From: Candidatus Bathyarchaeota archaeon
Lineage (GTDB): Archaea > Thermoproteota > Bathyarchaeia > 40CM-2-53-6
Direction: 5' to 3'
NCBI GenBank assembly: GCA_005883085.1
Contig: VBAY01000059.1
Location: forward strand, 1-13,495
Length of the DNA stretch: 13,495 bases
Every line of letters starts with the position of its first letter. The first letter of the stretch is position 1. Made by a program: the position numbers and the translations under genes. Below are positions 7,407 through 13,495 of the stretch, piece after piece. Under the pieces are notes generated by a model. That model saw only the letters and a list, made by a program, of their open reading frames with translations. It ran no database searches and had not been told where the DNA came from.

Positions 7407-8806
7407 TACGATGTCTTCCCACGATATTTCGGATGATACTTCTTGATCGTGGCCGGGTCGATACGCTTCAGCTCGCTTTCAGGTAAGACGCTGAGCAAGT
7501 TCCAGCCGAGATCGAGCGTCGCGTCGATATCCCTATTCTCGTAGAGTCCTTGGTTGATGAACTTCTTCTCAAAATTGTCCGCGAAACCTAGGTAGAGCTT
7601 GTCTCGGGCTGAGAGTGCCTCTTCACCGATGACGGCGACGAGGTCGCGGAAGCTTCGTCCCTCCGCATAGGCGTAATAGAGCTGGTCCGAGACTTCGCGG
7701 TGATCCTCTCTTGTCCGTCCTTTACCGATTCCTTCCTTCATCAATCGCGAGAGAGACGGCGCAGGATCGATTGGCGGGTAGATTCCTTTCCGGTGTAATC
7801 CTCGATCAACGTAGATCTGTCCCTCAGTGATGTAACCGGTGAGATCGGGGATGGGATGAGTGACGTCATCTCCTGGCATAGTAAGAATCGGCATCTGGGT
7901 GATCGATCCTTTACTACCGTGAAGTCTTCCAGCTCGTTCGTAGATCGTACTCAGATCGGTATACATGTATCCTGGATATCCTCTGCGTCCAGGAACTTCT
8001 TCTCGGGCTGCAGAAATTTCTCGAAGAGCTTCTGCATAGTTTGTCATGTCGGTGAGTATGACGAGGACGTGAGTTCCGAGTTTAACTGCGAAGTACTCGG
8101 CGGCTGTCAGTGCGAGTCGCGGGGTCAGGATTCGCTCGATGGCTGGGTCGTCGGCGAGGTTGACGAACATGGTAACGTGGTCGAAGGCGCCTTGTTTCTC
8201 GAAGTCGTCTCTGAAGAAACGGGCTTCATCAGCAGTGATGCCCATGGCCGCGAAGACTGTTGTGAAAGGCTCGTCGGTGCCTCGGACCTTGGCCTGGCGA
8301 GCGATCTGGGCCGCGATCTGGTTGTGCGGCAGCCCGGATGCTGAGAATAGAGGGAGTTTCTGTCCCCGGACGAGAGTGTTCATTCCGTCGATGGCGGAAA
8401 CGCCTGTTTGGATGAACTCTCTCGGGTATTCTCGGGCGAAGGGATTGATAGGACTGCCGTTTACATCGAGGTAATCATCGGGGATGATTCTTGGGCCGCC
8501 GTCAGTTGGTCGGCCGCTGCCGTCGAAGATTCGTCCGAGCATGTCCTGTGAAACAGGAAGCTTGACCGTTTCCCCGGTGAAACGGATGCTAGTTGAAGCT
8601 ATATCGAGTCCGCTGGTGCCTTCGAAAACCTGGACAACCGCTACCCCGCCACCCACCTCCAGGACTTGTCCTCTCCGTTCTTCGCCACTTGGAGTCTTGA
8701 TCTTCGCCAGTTCCCCATATCCCACTCCTCGGACTGATTCGACGAAGATTAGCGGTCCGGATATTTCCCGGACGGTCTTGTATTCGAGGCCGGCGAGTGA
8801 GACCAT
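7406..8806 (-). CDS. atpB: A-type ATP synthase subunit B (non-catalytic)
   Basis: A 466-residue regulatory nucleotide-site subunit that alternates with AtpA in the soluble head. The N-terminal beta-barrel domain starts at YKTVREISGPLIFVE (9-23). The central domain follows, where the P-loop of catalytic subunits is replaced by FSASGLPHNQ (154-163), which confirms B rather than A. LTDMTNYAEALREIS (251-265) is the B-family counterpart of the alpha/beta core motif. The ATP synthase alpha/beta signature YPPIDPAPSLSRL is at 343-355. A C-terminal helical domain ends with KKYHPKYRGKTS. The ATG at 8806 is 2 bases after the atpA stop, and the gene end overlaps atpD by one base, so A, B and D are one translational unit. 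Length is normal for archaea. Confidence 0.97.
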   Translation of the reverse strand: MVSLAGLEYKTVREISGPLIFVESVRGVGYGELAKIKTPSGEERRGQVLEVGGGVAVVQVFEGTSGLDIASTSIRFTGETVKLPVSQDMLGRIFDGSGRPTDGGPRIIPDDYLDVNGSPINPFAREYPREFIQTGVSAIDGMNTLVRGQKLPLFSASGLPHNQIAAQIARQAKVRGTDEPFTTVFAAMGITADEARFFRDDFEKQGAFDHVTMFVNLADDPAIERILTPRLALTAAEYFAVKLGTHVLVILTDMTNYAEALREISAAREEVPGRRGYPGYMYTDLSTIYERAGRLHGSKGSITQMPILTMPGDDVTHPIPDLTGYITEGQIYVDRGLHRKGIYPPIDPAPSLSRLMKEGIGKGRTREDHREVSDQLYYAYAEGRSFRDLVAVIGEEALSARDKLYLGFADNFEKKFINQGLYENRDIDATLDLGWNLLSVLPESELKRIDPATIKKYHPKYRGKTS

Positions 8807-8808
8807 TA

Positions 8809-10593
8809 CTATTTCGCCTGGACAGCGGGTGTCTTGAGCGTCTGGAATTCTTGATCGAGACGCTCGTTCAAAGATTGGGAGTAGTCGGTGAACTTGTCTG
8901 CGGGGGTGAGTCTCATGCGGCTGATATCGTTCTTGACTGGGAGCTCGAGAAGTTTCTGTAGCGGTATGTTCTCATCGACTGCTTTCTGCATGAGGTTGTA
9001 GTAGTGGAGGATTGTCCGTATCATATTGTAAGTCTTGGTCTTGTCACAGTAGCTGTCGGCGGGGTTGTAGGATTGCTGCATGAGGAAGTCTTCCTTGATC
9101 ATCTTCGCAGCTTCCAAGATAACCCGTTGTCCCTCAGAGAGGGCATCGGGACCAACGAGCATGACAATCTCGCGAAGCTCCTCGTCGCGCTGGAGAAGAT
9201 ACATTGCTACTTTTCGCAGGTCGACCCATTCGGGCCCGATTTCTTTGGGATACCATGTTTCGAGGGTGTCAAGGTAGAGAGAGTAACTTGTCAACCAGTT
9301 GATGGCTGGGAAGTGGCGTCTCTTGGCAAGTTCGGAGTCGAGAGCCCAAAAGACCTTGACAATACGGAGAGTGTTCTGAGTAATCGGCTCAGAAAAGTCG
9401 CCTCCGGGGGGTGAGACTGCGCCGATGACGCTGATTGAGCCTTGCTTGGATTCCGAGCCTAGGACTTCCAGTCGGCCAGATCGTTCGTAGAAGTCGGCAA
9501 GTCGTGATGCAAGGTAGGCGGGGTAGCCTTCTTCACCAGGCATCTCTTCTAGACGCCCGGATATCTCCCTGAGGGCTTCTGCCCATCTGCTCGTGGAATC
9601 TGCCATTAGCGCGGTGTCGTAGCCCATGTCTCGAAAGTATTCTGCGATTGTGATGCCGGTGTAGACGCTTGCTTCCCGGGCGGCGATGGGCATGTTTGAA
9701 GTGTTTGCGACTAATGTTGTCCGGTTCATGAGCGGCTGCCCGGTGCGAGGGTCTAGGAGAGTTGGAAATGTTTCAAGAACTTCTGCCATCTCGTTTCCTC
9801 TCTCGCCGCAGCCTACGTAGACGATGACTTGTGCGTCGGCAAATTTTGCCAATGCCTGCTGGAGTACCGTTTTTCCGGATCCGAAGGGTCCGGGAACGGC
9901 TGCGGTTCCTCCTTTGGCGACTGGGAAGAAGAAGTCGATGATTCGTTGGCCTGTGATGAGTGGGATCTCGCTGGGAAGTTTTTGTTTGAAGGGCCTGGCG
10001 ATTCGTACGGGCCAGGTGTGCATCATGAACAATGAGACGGGTCCGGTCTTGGTCTCTAGCTCACCGATAGGCTCGGTGATCGTGTAGTCACCTTCTGGGA
10101 CTATCGAGATGATCTTTCCGGATTGGTTGGGCGGGACCATTATTCTTTGAGTGATCAAGCTTGTTTCTTTGACGGTGCCGAGAACGTCGCCGCCGGAAAC
10201 ATTTGTTCCAGTATCTGCGGTTGGGATAAAGTGCCACTTCTTGGATCGGTCGATAGCGGCGGGGGCAAGGCCTCTCTTGATGAAGGGACCCGTCTTTTCG
10301 AAGAGAACTGTTAGTGGGCGCTGGATGCCATCGTAGATCTGGCCCAAGATTCCGGGTCCAAGTTCGACTGATAGTGGTTTGCCTGTACGTTCGACCTTCT
10401 CGCCCGGTCGTAGGCCTGCGGTTTCCTCGTAGACTTGGACTGTGGCGTTTTCGCCGTCTATCTTGATGATCTCGCCGATGAGGCCTTGGTCGCCGACGCG
10501 GACGACTTCGTACATTTGGGCCCCGAGCATTCCTTCAGCAACGATGACGGGGCCTGCGACCCGTGCGACCTTTCCAGGCTTGAAGTCAGGCAT
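8809..10593 (-). CDS. atpA: A-type ATP synthase subunit A (catalytic)
   Basis: The catalytic subunit that binds and hydrolyses or makes ATP in the A3B3 head; 594 residues from the start chosen here. Near the N-terminus is GKVARVAGPVIVAEGM, the conserved first strand pair. The A-specific insertion ('bulge') domain follows. The P-loop GPFGSGKT is at 235-242, GERGNEM at 264-270, DSTSRWAEALREISGRLEEM at 332-351 and SPPGGDFSEP at 394-403. A C-terminal helical bundle closes the protein. No intein interrupts the P-loop. The frame stays open up to ATG 10719 (636 residues), with another ATG at 10644. I chose 10593 because it puts the P-loop where archaeal AtpA proteins have it and avoids overlap with the divergent gene. 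An AGGT lies 8 bases upstream of 10593, but another lies 4 bases before 10644, so 10644 remains possible. The stop is 2 bases before atpB. Confidence 0.96.
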   Translation of the reverse strand: MPDFKPGKVARVAGPVIVAEGMLGAQMYEVVRVGDQGLIGEIIKIDGENATVQVYEETAGLRPGEKVERTGKPLSVELGPGILGQIYDGIQRPLTVLFEKTGPFIKRGLAPAAIDRSKKWHFIPTADTGTNVSGGDVLGTVKETSLITQRIMVPPNQSGKIISIVPEGDYTITEPIGELETKTGPVSLFMMHTWPVRIARPFKQKLPSEIPLITGQRIIDFFFPVAKGGTAAVPGPFGSGKTVLQQALAKFADAQVIVYVGCGERGNEMAEVLETFPTLLDPRTGQPLMNRTTLVANTSNMPIAAREASVYTGITIAEYFRDMGYDTALMADSTSRWAEALREISGRLEEMPGEEGYPAYLASRLADFYERSGRLEVLGSESKQGSISVIGAVSPPGGDFSEPITQNTLRIVKVFWALDSELAKRRHFPAINWLTSYSLYLDTLETWYPKEIGPEWVDLRKVAMYLLQRDEELREIVMLVGPDALSEGQRVILEAAKMIKEDFLMQQSYNPADSYCDKTKTYNMIRTILHYYNLMQKAVDENIPLQKLLELPVKNDISRMRLTPADKFTDYSQSLNERLDQEFQTLKTPAVQAK

Positions 10594-10740
10594 GAAACGT
10601 GACCTTGTGAGTGATGGAGGGTCGAGTTTCTGGCCGGTTGTCATTAAAACCTTCCTTGTTAGAGCATTGGTTACGCCAACCTCATAGCCAGCCGGTGGGT
10701 TGGACGCGTGTTGTCGCATCCTTTCCTTTCAAAAAGAGTG

Positions 10741-11343
10741 ATGATGAAATTGTTTAGAGGAGTAGCATCGAGAACCCCACTGTCCAGCTTCAAACGATTG
10801 ATACAGATTCTCGTGATAGGGTCCGACGGGGATCATTGTCCAGAGAGTACTTACGCGGCGGCTAAGGAGGTCGGCGCAGAGATAGCCTCCAGAGGAGCGG
10901 TTCTAGTGACAGGTGGCCTTGGGGGAGTGATGGAGGCTGCATGCAGGGGAGCGAAGGAGAAGGGTGGAATGGTTGTCGGGATTCTGCCACACGAAGATAT
11001 GAGCTACGCGAACCCTTACTGCGATATCATCATTCCGACGGGAATGGGTTTCTCGCGGAATTACGTGACCGCGTATTCTGCTGATTCGGCAATTGTGGTG
11101 GGTGGGGGAGCGGGAACCTACGTTGAAGCGTTGGTCGCCTATCAGAAAGGAAAACCAATAGTTGCATTGAAAGGGACAGGTGGAACGGCCGACAAGATCG
11201 CCGACACCTACCTGGACGATCGGAAGACAGTAAAAGTCATGGTCGCCCCAACACCCAAAGATGCTGTAGACCAAGCACTGGACCACGCCCTCAATGGCAA
11301 AAGAGGAATACGATACTTCCAAAGCGTCGCAAAAATGCTCTAA
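10741..11343 (+). CDS. LOG-family / TIGR00725-like Rossmann-fold protein
   Basis: A 200-residue nucleotide-binding protein of the SLOG superfamily, which includes cytokinin-releasing phosphoribohydrolases (LOG) and putative molybdenum-cofactor carrier proteins. In order it shows the first Rossmann strand and loop ILVIGSDGD, then VLVTGGLGGVMEAACRGA. TGMGFSRNYVTAYSADSAIV follows, and then VGGGAGTYVE, which stands where LOG enzymes carry PGGxGTxxE. The Pro is replaced, and the sequence fits the TIGR00725 branch better than plant-type LOG, so cytokinin activity should not be assumed. The frame is open from a GTG at 10708, which would overlap the longest atpA frame head to head. I prefer ATG 10741 (ATG 10744 is equally possible) because the fold begins only at about residue 22. 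It is divergent from atpA, with no evidence of a shared function. Confidence 0.85.
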   Translation: MMKLFRGVASRTPLSSFKRLIQILVIGSDGDHCPESTYAAAKEVGAEIASRGAVLVTGGLGGVMEAACRGAKEKGGMVVGILPHEDMSYANPYCDIIIPTGMGFSRNYVTAYSADSAIVVGGGAGTYVEALVAYQKGKPIVALKGTGGTADKIADTYLDDRKTVKVMVAPTPKDAVDQALDHALNGKRGIRYFQSVAKML

Positions 11344-11639
11344 CGCTTTCCGCAAGGATTGGAAATATGTCTTCCCAGAAAGTAGACAGTCAATATTTAC
11401 ATTTGGTTGGGTTGTCACACTCTAATGTTTGTAGTCTCTTAATCTCTGACATTGTCTGACACCCGTTCCTTTCTTTGTGGGACCACGTTGTAGTAGGTCT
11501 CTTCGCTGCGAGGATTCTGATTCGCTACGATGCGTCGACAAGATCAGGAGTCTAGTAGGCTGGAGTCGTTACCGATTCCATTGTAGCCAAGATAACGGTT
11601 GGCTTGAACGATATTCTGAGCCTATGCGACGCCTAATCT
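11344..11639. other. Intergenic region between convergent genes, no gene recognised
   Basis: Nearly 300 bases lie between the LOG-family stop and the stop of the left regulator on the opposite strand. A weak stem (TTTCC 11347-11351 with GGAAA 11361-11365) follows the LOG stop. A direct repeat TCTGACA occurs at 11445-11451 and 11455-11461. An open plus-strand frame (11477-11755) runs into the regulator in antisense and is rich in Cys, Arg and Ser, which is typical of a chance frame. I see no tRNA, no RNA motif and no decayed gene here. Confidence 0.5.
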
Positions 11640-12332
11640 TCATGCATCACGGCTTTCGGGTTCGACCCGTTGTCCTTTGCGAAGCTTCGGAATTGGCCTG
11701 CTCGTTGCGCTCGTCGGGTATTTCAGGTCGGCTGCTCCTTCGTAGGACCTGTTGAGTGGATGGGCGGGATCGGGGGGACTTATGGCGATTACCTGGTCGT
11801 CTGTGACAAATATGTCGGTTCCTAGTCCTAGGTGTGAGAATGCGGCTTTTACTGCTTCAGCGTAGAACACGGATGCCTTCAACCCCATGTCGTGTTTGAC
11901 GATGAGGGTGTGGCTCCGGCCGTCGAATGCGTAGTCGGAGGTGAATGCTCGGCCGTATTGTGCGCCGAGGAATTCTAGCGCTTTCAACACGCTGTCGAAG
12001 TCGAATTTCTTGAACCAGAAGGTTATGATTCCTGGAGCCTGGTTTTCACCCCACCAGCTTCCCATCTCCTTTGCCTGCTCGATAGTCAGATAGTCGAAGA
12101 ACTTTCTGATAGTACTGGCTGAGGTAGTGACTGTTCCGAACTTCTCGGCGTTAACCTCCCACTCAACATACCTTCTAAGTGCCTTGTTGGCCATCTGGTT
12201 CATGCTGACTCTCCCTTCTGAGGAGAGTCCTTCCATCTTCCTGTCAACGTCACGGTCTATGCGGAATGTTCTCGTGACTGTGTCGGGAGACCTGCGGACT
12301 TCGGGTTTGAGAGGGCTTTCAAGTTGTGTCAT
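11640..12332 (-). CDS. Ribbon-helix-helix regulator with an unnamed C-terminal domain (paralogue 1)
   Basis: A 230-residue protein. Residues 19-56 fit a ribbon-helix-helix DNA-binding fold: strand VTRTFRID, first helix DRKMEGLSSEG, then the turn into helix MNQMANKALRRYVEWE. Such proteins dimerise and insert the paired strand into the major groove. Residues 82-186 form a second domain I cannot name, with FWFKKF (105-110), AQYGRAF (124-130) and a strand-helix block LIVKHDMGLKASVFYAEAV (143-161). The invariant His147-Asp148 there is a candidate ligand or metal site. A basic tail (187-230) follows and is not shared with the paralogue. The two paralogues are about 40 percent identical by hand alignment over residues 19-186. 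The ATG at 12332 has a TATA-like element about 50 bases upstream. It is divergent from paralogue 2. Confidence 0.75.
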   Translation of the reverse strand: MTQLESPLKPEVRRSPDTVTRTFRIDRDVDRKMEGLSSEGRVSMNQMANKALRRYVEWEVNAEKFGTVTTSASTIRKFFDYLTIEQAKEMGSWWGENQAPGIITFWFKKFDFDSVLKALEFLGAQYGRAFTSDYAFDGRSHTLIVKHDMGLKASVFYAEAVKAAFSHLGLGTDIFVTDDQVIAISPPDPAHPLNRSYEGAADLKYPTSATSRPIPKLRKGQRVEPESRDA

Positions 12333-12380
12333 TAGGAACTATCACATTCTATAGCATCTGCAATCAAGTGCAAACAGTAA

Positions 12381-12387
12381 GATAAAC
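12381..12387 (-). promoter_or_regulatory. TATA-like box for the left regulator gene
   Basis: On the minus strand the bases read GTTTATC, about 50 bases before the ATG at 12332. This would put the transcription start near 12358 and give a leader of about 25 bases. A GTTTGC half-site (12370-12375, minus strand), matching an arm of the palindrome at 12463-12479, lies between this box and the expected start site, where a bound repressor would block transcription. Confidence 0.3.
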
Positions 12388-12462
12388 TTGGCCCTACTCC
12401 GTGGCACCACGAGTCATTCTTGCCAAATAGAGGAGAAGGAGGTATTCCGCTCGCAATACATT

Positions 12463-12479
12463 GCAAACGGTCCGTTTGC
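12463..12479. promoter_or_regulatory. 17-base palindrome, candidate operator
   Basis: GCAAACGG T CCGTTTGC is a perfect inverted repeat with 8-base arms around a single central base. It lies in the spacer between two divergently transcribed ribbon-helix-helix genes, 131 bases from the left ATG and 115 bases from the right ATG. Such repressors commonly bind symmetric sites in their own control regions. A single arm, GCAAAC, recurs at 12370-12375. Binding is inferred, not shown. Confidence 0.4.
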
Positions 12480-12510
12480 TAACTTGGCGCAAAACTATGC
12501 CGTGCATACA

Positions 12511-12525
12511 GGCAAGATGATTGCC
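12511..12525. other. Small inverted repeat in the right regulator's leader region
   Basis: GGCAA and TTGCC flank a 5-base loop (GATGA), about 70 bases before the ATG at 12594. A second short repeat, CGTGG-CA-CCACG, lies at 12400-12411. They could be minor operator sites or RNA hairpins, or chance. Confidence 0.2.
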
Positions 12526-12593
12526 TCATGCAAGCAGAGAGAGACGTACCGCTTAAGTGCTTGCAACGACCCAAAGGGGTTTCGAGGACAAAA

Positions 12594-13253
12594 ATGACCT
12601 TAGCACCTACACGATCCATGCTCGAACTCAAACCAACACCGGTTTCGAGTTCGAGAAGCGTGACCAGGACCCTTAGACTAGACGAGGATGTTGAAGCGGG
12701 TATTGTCGAGATGGCTGAGAGAGAACAGTTCTCGTTCAACCTTCTCGCCAACAGAGCACTCAGGAAACTAGTGGAGTGGGAGGACAAAGCCAGCAAGTTC
12801 GGCTTCATCCAAGTTCCCACCTCCCTCGTGGAAAAAGTCTTCAGCATCCTCAGCGATGAGGAAGCTCGCGAACTAGGCAGAGAGGCAGGCACGAATACTC
12901 TTCCTGAGATGGTCCTATTCTGGTTCAAGAAATTCAACCCCGAGAACGCACTGAAAGCGATGGAGATGATTGGCAGCTACGGAAACGCGTTCAGACTTCA
13001 ATACACCATAGATGGAGAAACTGATACTGTAGTGTTGAAGCATGATCGAGGACCCAGAGTATCCGCGTTCTACGGCGAGATGTTTCAATCTCTCTTCAAA
13101 CCCATGGGTGCAAAAGTTGAGACACTCGAAACAGACGGACAAGTAGTCGCGACTATCATTCGCCCTCTGACGGGTCTTGCCAGCGAGCACAAAGACGCGC
13201 CGCTGATCCCAAGCTTTGCAGGGGCCAAGAATGGAAGAGGCTACAAGAGATAA
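12594..13253 (+). CDS. Ribbon-helix-helix regulator with an unnamed C-terminal domain (paralogue 2)
   Basis: A 219-residue paralogue of the 11640-12332 gene with the same domain order. The ribbon-helix-helix segment is at about 23-60 (strand VTRTLRLD, helix, then FNLLANRALRKLVEWED). The second domain has FWFKKF (109-114), YGNAF (129-133) and VVLKHDRGPRVSAFYGEMF (146-164), so the His-Asp pair is kept. Its 30-residue tail differs from paralogue 1. I chose ATG 12594 because GAGG lies 6 bases upstream and the N-terminal length then matches paralogue 1. An ATG at 12528 is in frame but would add 22 residues with no counterpart. The two proteins may form hetero- as well as homodimers, since the strand and helix residues that pair in such dimers are similar. 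Function is unknown beyond predicted DNA binding. Confidence 0.75.
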   Translation: MTLAPTRSMLELKPTPVSSSRSVTRTLRLDEDVEAGIVEMAEREQFSFNLLANRALRKLVEWEDKASKFGFIQVPTSLVEKVFSILSDEEARELGREAGTNTLPEMVLFWFKKFNPENALKAMEMIGSYGNAFRLQYTIDGETDTVVLKHDRGPRVSAFYGEMFQSLFKPMGAKVETLETDGQVVATIIRPLTGLASEHKDAPLIPSFAGAKNGRGYKR

Positions 13254-13416
13254 GCAAAGCTCAACAAGTGAGCCCAAGCGAGACAAGCAGAAGACATCGG
13301 GGTGGATTCGGATGCACTCCGATGCTGAAGCGAAGCCCCCTCCGGCCGATGAACAGTTGGACGACGAGTCCAAACCACGCGACCGAAAGATTCGAAAAGC
13401 ACTAGAGAACCCGTAG
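13231..13416 (+). CDS. Short, highly charged hypothetical protein
   Basis: A 61-residue frame starting at ATG 13231, overlapping the last 23 bases of paralogue 2, with a G-rich run (AGGGG) about 7 bases upstream. It is very hydrophilic, rich in Lys, Arg, Asp, Glu, Ser and Pro, with the only aromatic residue in SGWIRMHSDAE (28-38). It has no cysteine and looks disordered. The overlap and same strand suggest translational coupling to the regulator. It could equally be a chance frame, as the opposite strand is also open here; the Ser/Cys-rich opposite product looks less protein-like. Confidence 0.35.
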   Translation: MEEATRDKQSSTSEPKRDKQKTSGWIRMHSDAEAKPPPADEQLDDESKPRDRKIRKALENP

Positions 13417-13495
13417 AAGAAATCAGGGCCGCTAAGAGTATTCGACGACGGCGCACTCAATCCGATCAGGAATGACAATCGCTCGGAGGAGTTCC

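Noticed and set aside
10741..11343. Calling the LOG-family gene a cytokinin-activating phosphoribohydrolase
   Set aside because: The PGGxGTxxE motif is altered to VGGGAGTYVE and the sequence resembles the TIGR00725 branch, for which that activity is not established.
12388..12597. 69-codon plus-strand frame starting at TTG, containing a GGAGGT sequence and ending in an ATGA overlap with the ATG of paralogue 2
   Set aside because: The ATGA overlap is tempting as translational coupling, but the frame crosses the palindrome and promoter region, no start codon lies at a proper distance after GGAGGT, and the product has no recognisable pattern.
12915..13478. 187-codon minus-strand frame
   Set aside because: It is antisense to paralogue 2, which has clear family similarity to its neighbour, and its product is rich in Ser and Cys without motifs.
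13472..13495. Possible start of another plus-strand gene at ATG 13472 running off the right edge
   Set aside because: Only eight codons are visible, with no diagnostic content, so it cannot be supported.

Overview
The window reads as archaeal chromosome. It carries the A, B and D subunits of an archaeal-type rotary ATPase in the usual A-B-D order, a ribbon-helix-helix regulator family, a two-repeat MMPL/RND exporter whose outer loops are full of N-glycosylation sequons, and alternative GTG/TTG starts. Base composition is moderate in GC. The lineage is probably in the TACK group, possibly Nitrososphaerota (Thaumarchaeota) or a relative. That is an inference from general gene style; there is no 16S rRNA or other decisive marker here.

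Layout from left to right. Positions 3-254 (+) are the tail of a surface protein with a C-terminal membrane anchor. It converges on a large MMPL/RND exporter (285-3425, -). Divergent from the exporter is a probable pair: an unrecognised 124-residue protein (3546-3920, +) and a CPA2-type cation/proton antiporter (3933-5198, +). Next come an SRPBCC-fold protein (5277-5714, +) and a three-helix membrane protein (5807-6166, +). Positions 6206-6483 are a gene graveyard: a broken copy of the 3' end of atpD fused tail to tail with a broken copy of the 3' end of the SRPBCC gene. The minus-strand ATPase cluster follows: atpA, atpB, atpD and a 62-residue two-helix membrane protein, reading leftwards from 10593 to 6513. 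A LOG/TIGR00725-like Rossmann protein (10741-11343, +) diverges from atpA. The right end holds two paralogous regulators in divergent orientation (11640-12332, -, and 12594-13253, +). The space between them carries a 17-base palindrome and promoter-like sequence. A short charged ORF (13231-13416, +) overlaps the end of the second regulator.

How the genes relate. AtpA and AtpB form the catalytic hexamer of the membrane ATPase and AtpD is its central rotor shaft. The other subunits (E, C, F, K, I) are not beside them, so they must be encoded elsewhere. The antiporter and the exporter are both ion-gradient-driven transporters. With the ATPase the region is rich in bioenergetic and membrane functions, but apart from the ATPase genes nothing shows that they form one pathway. 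The paralogous regulator pair looks like an autoregulated DNA-binding module whose second domain I cannot name.

The most informative observation is the chimeric remnant. Its orientation and its 6-base microhomology junction (GGCTTC or AGCTTC in all three places) are what a tandem duplication from inside the SRPBCC gene to inside atpD would leave, followed by reciprocal loss of the duplicated genes between them. I do not see a CRISPR array, a transposase, a tRNA or an rRNA in this window.
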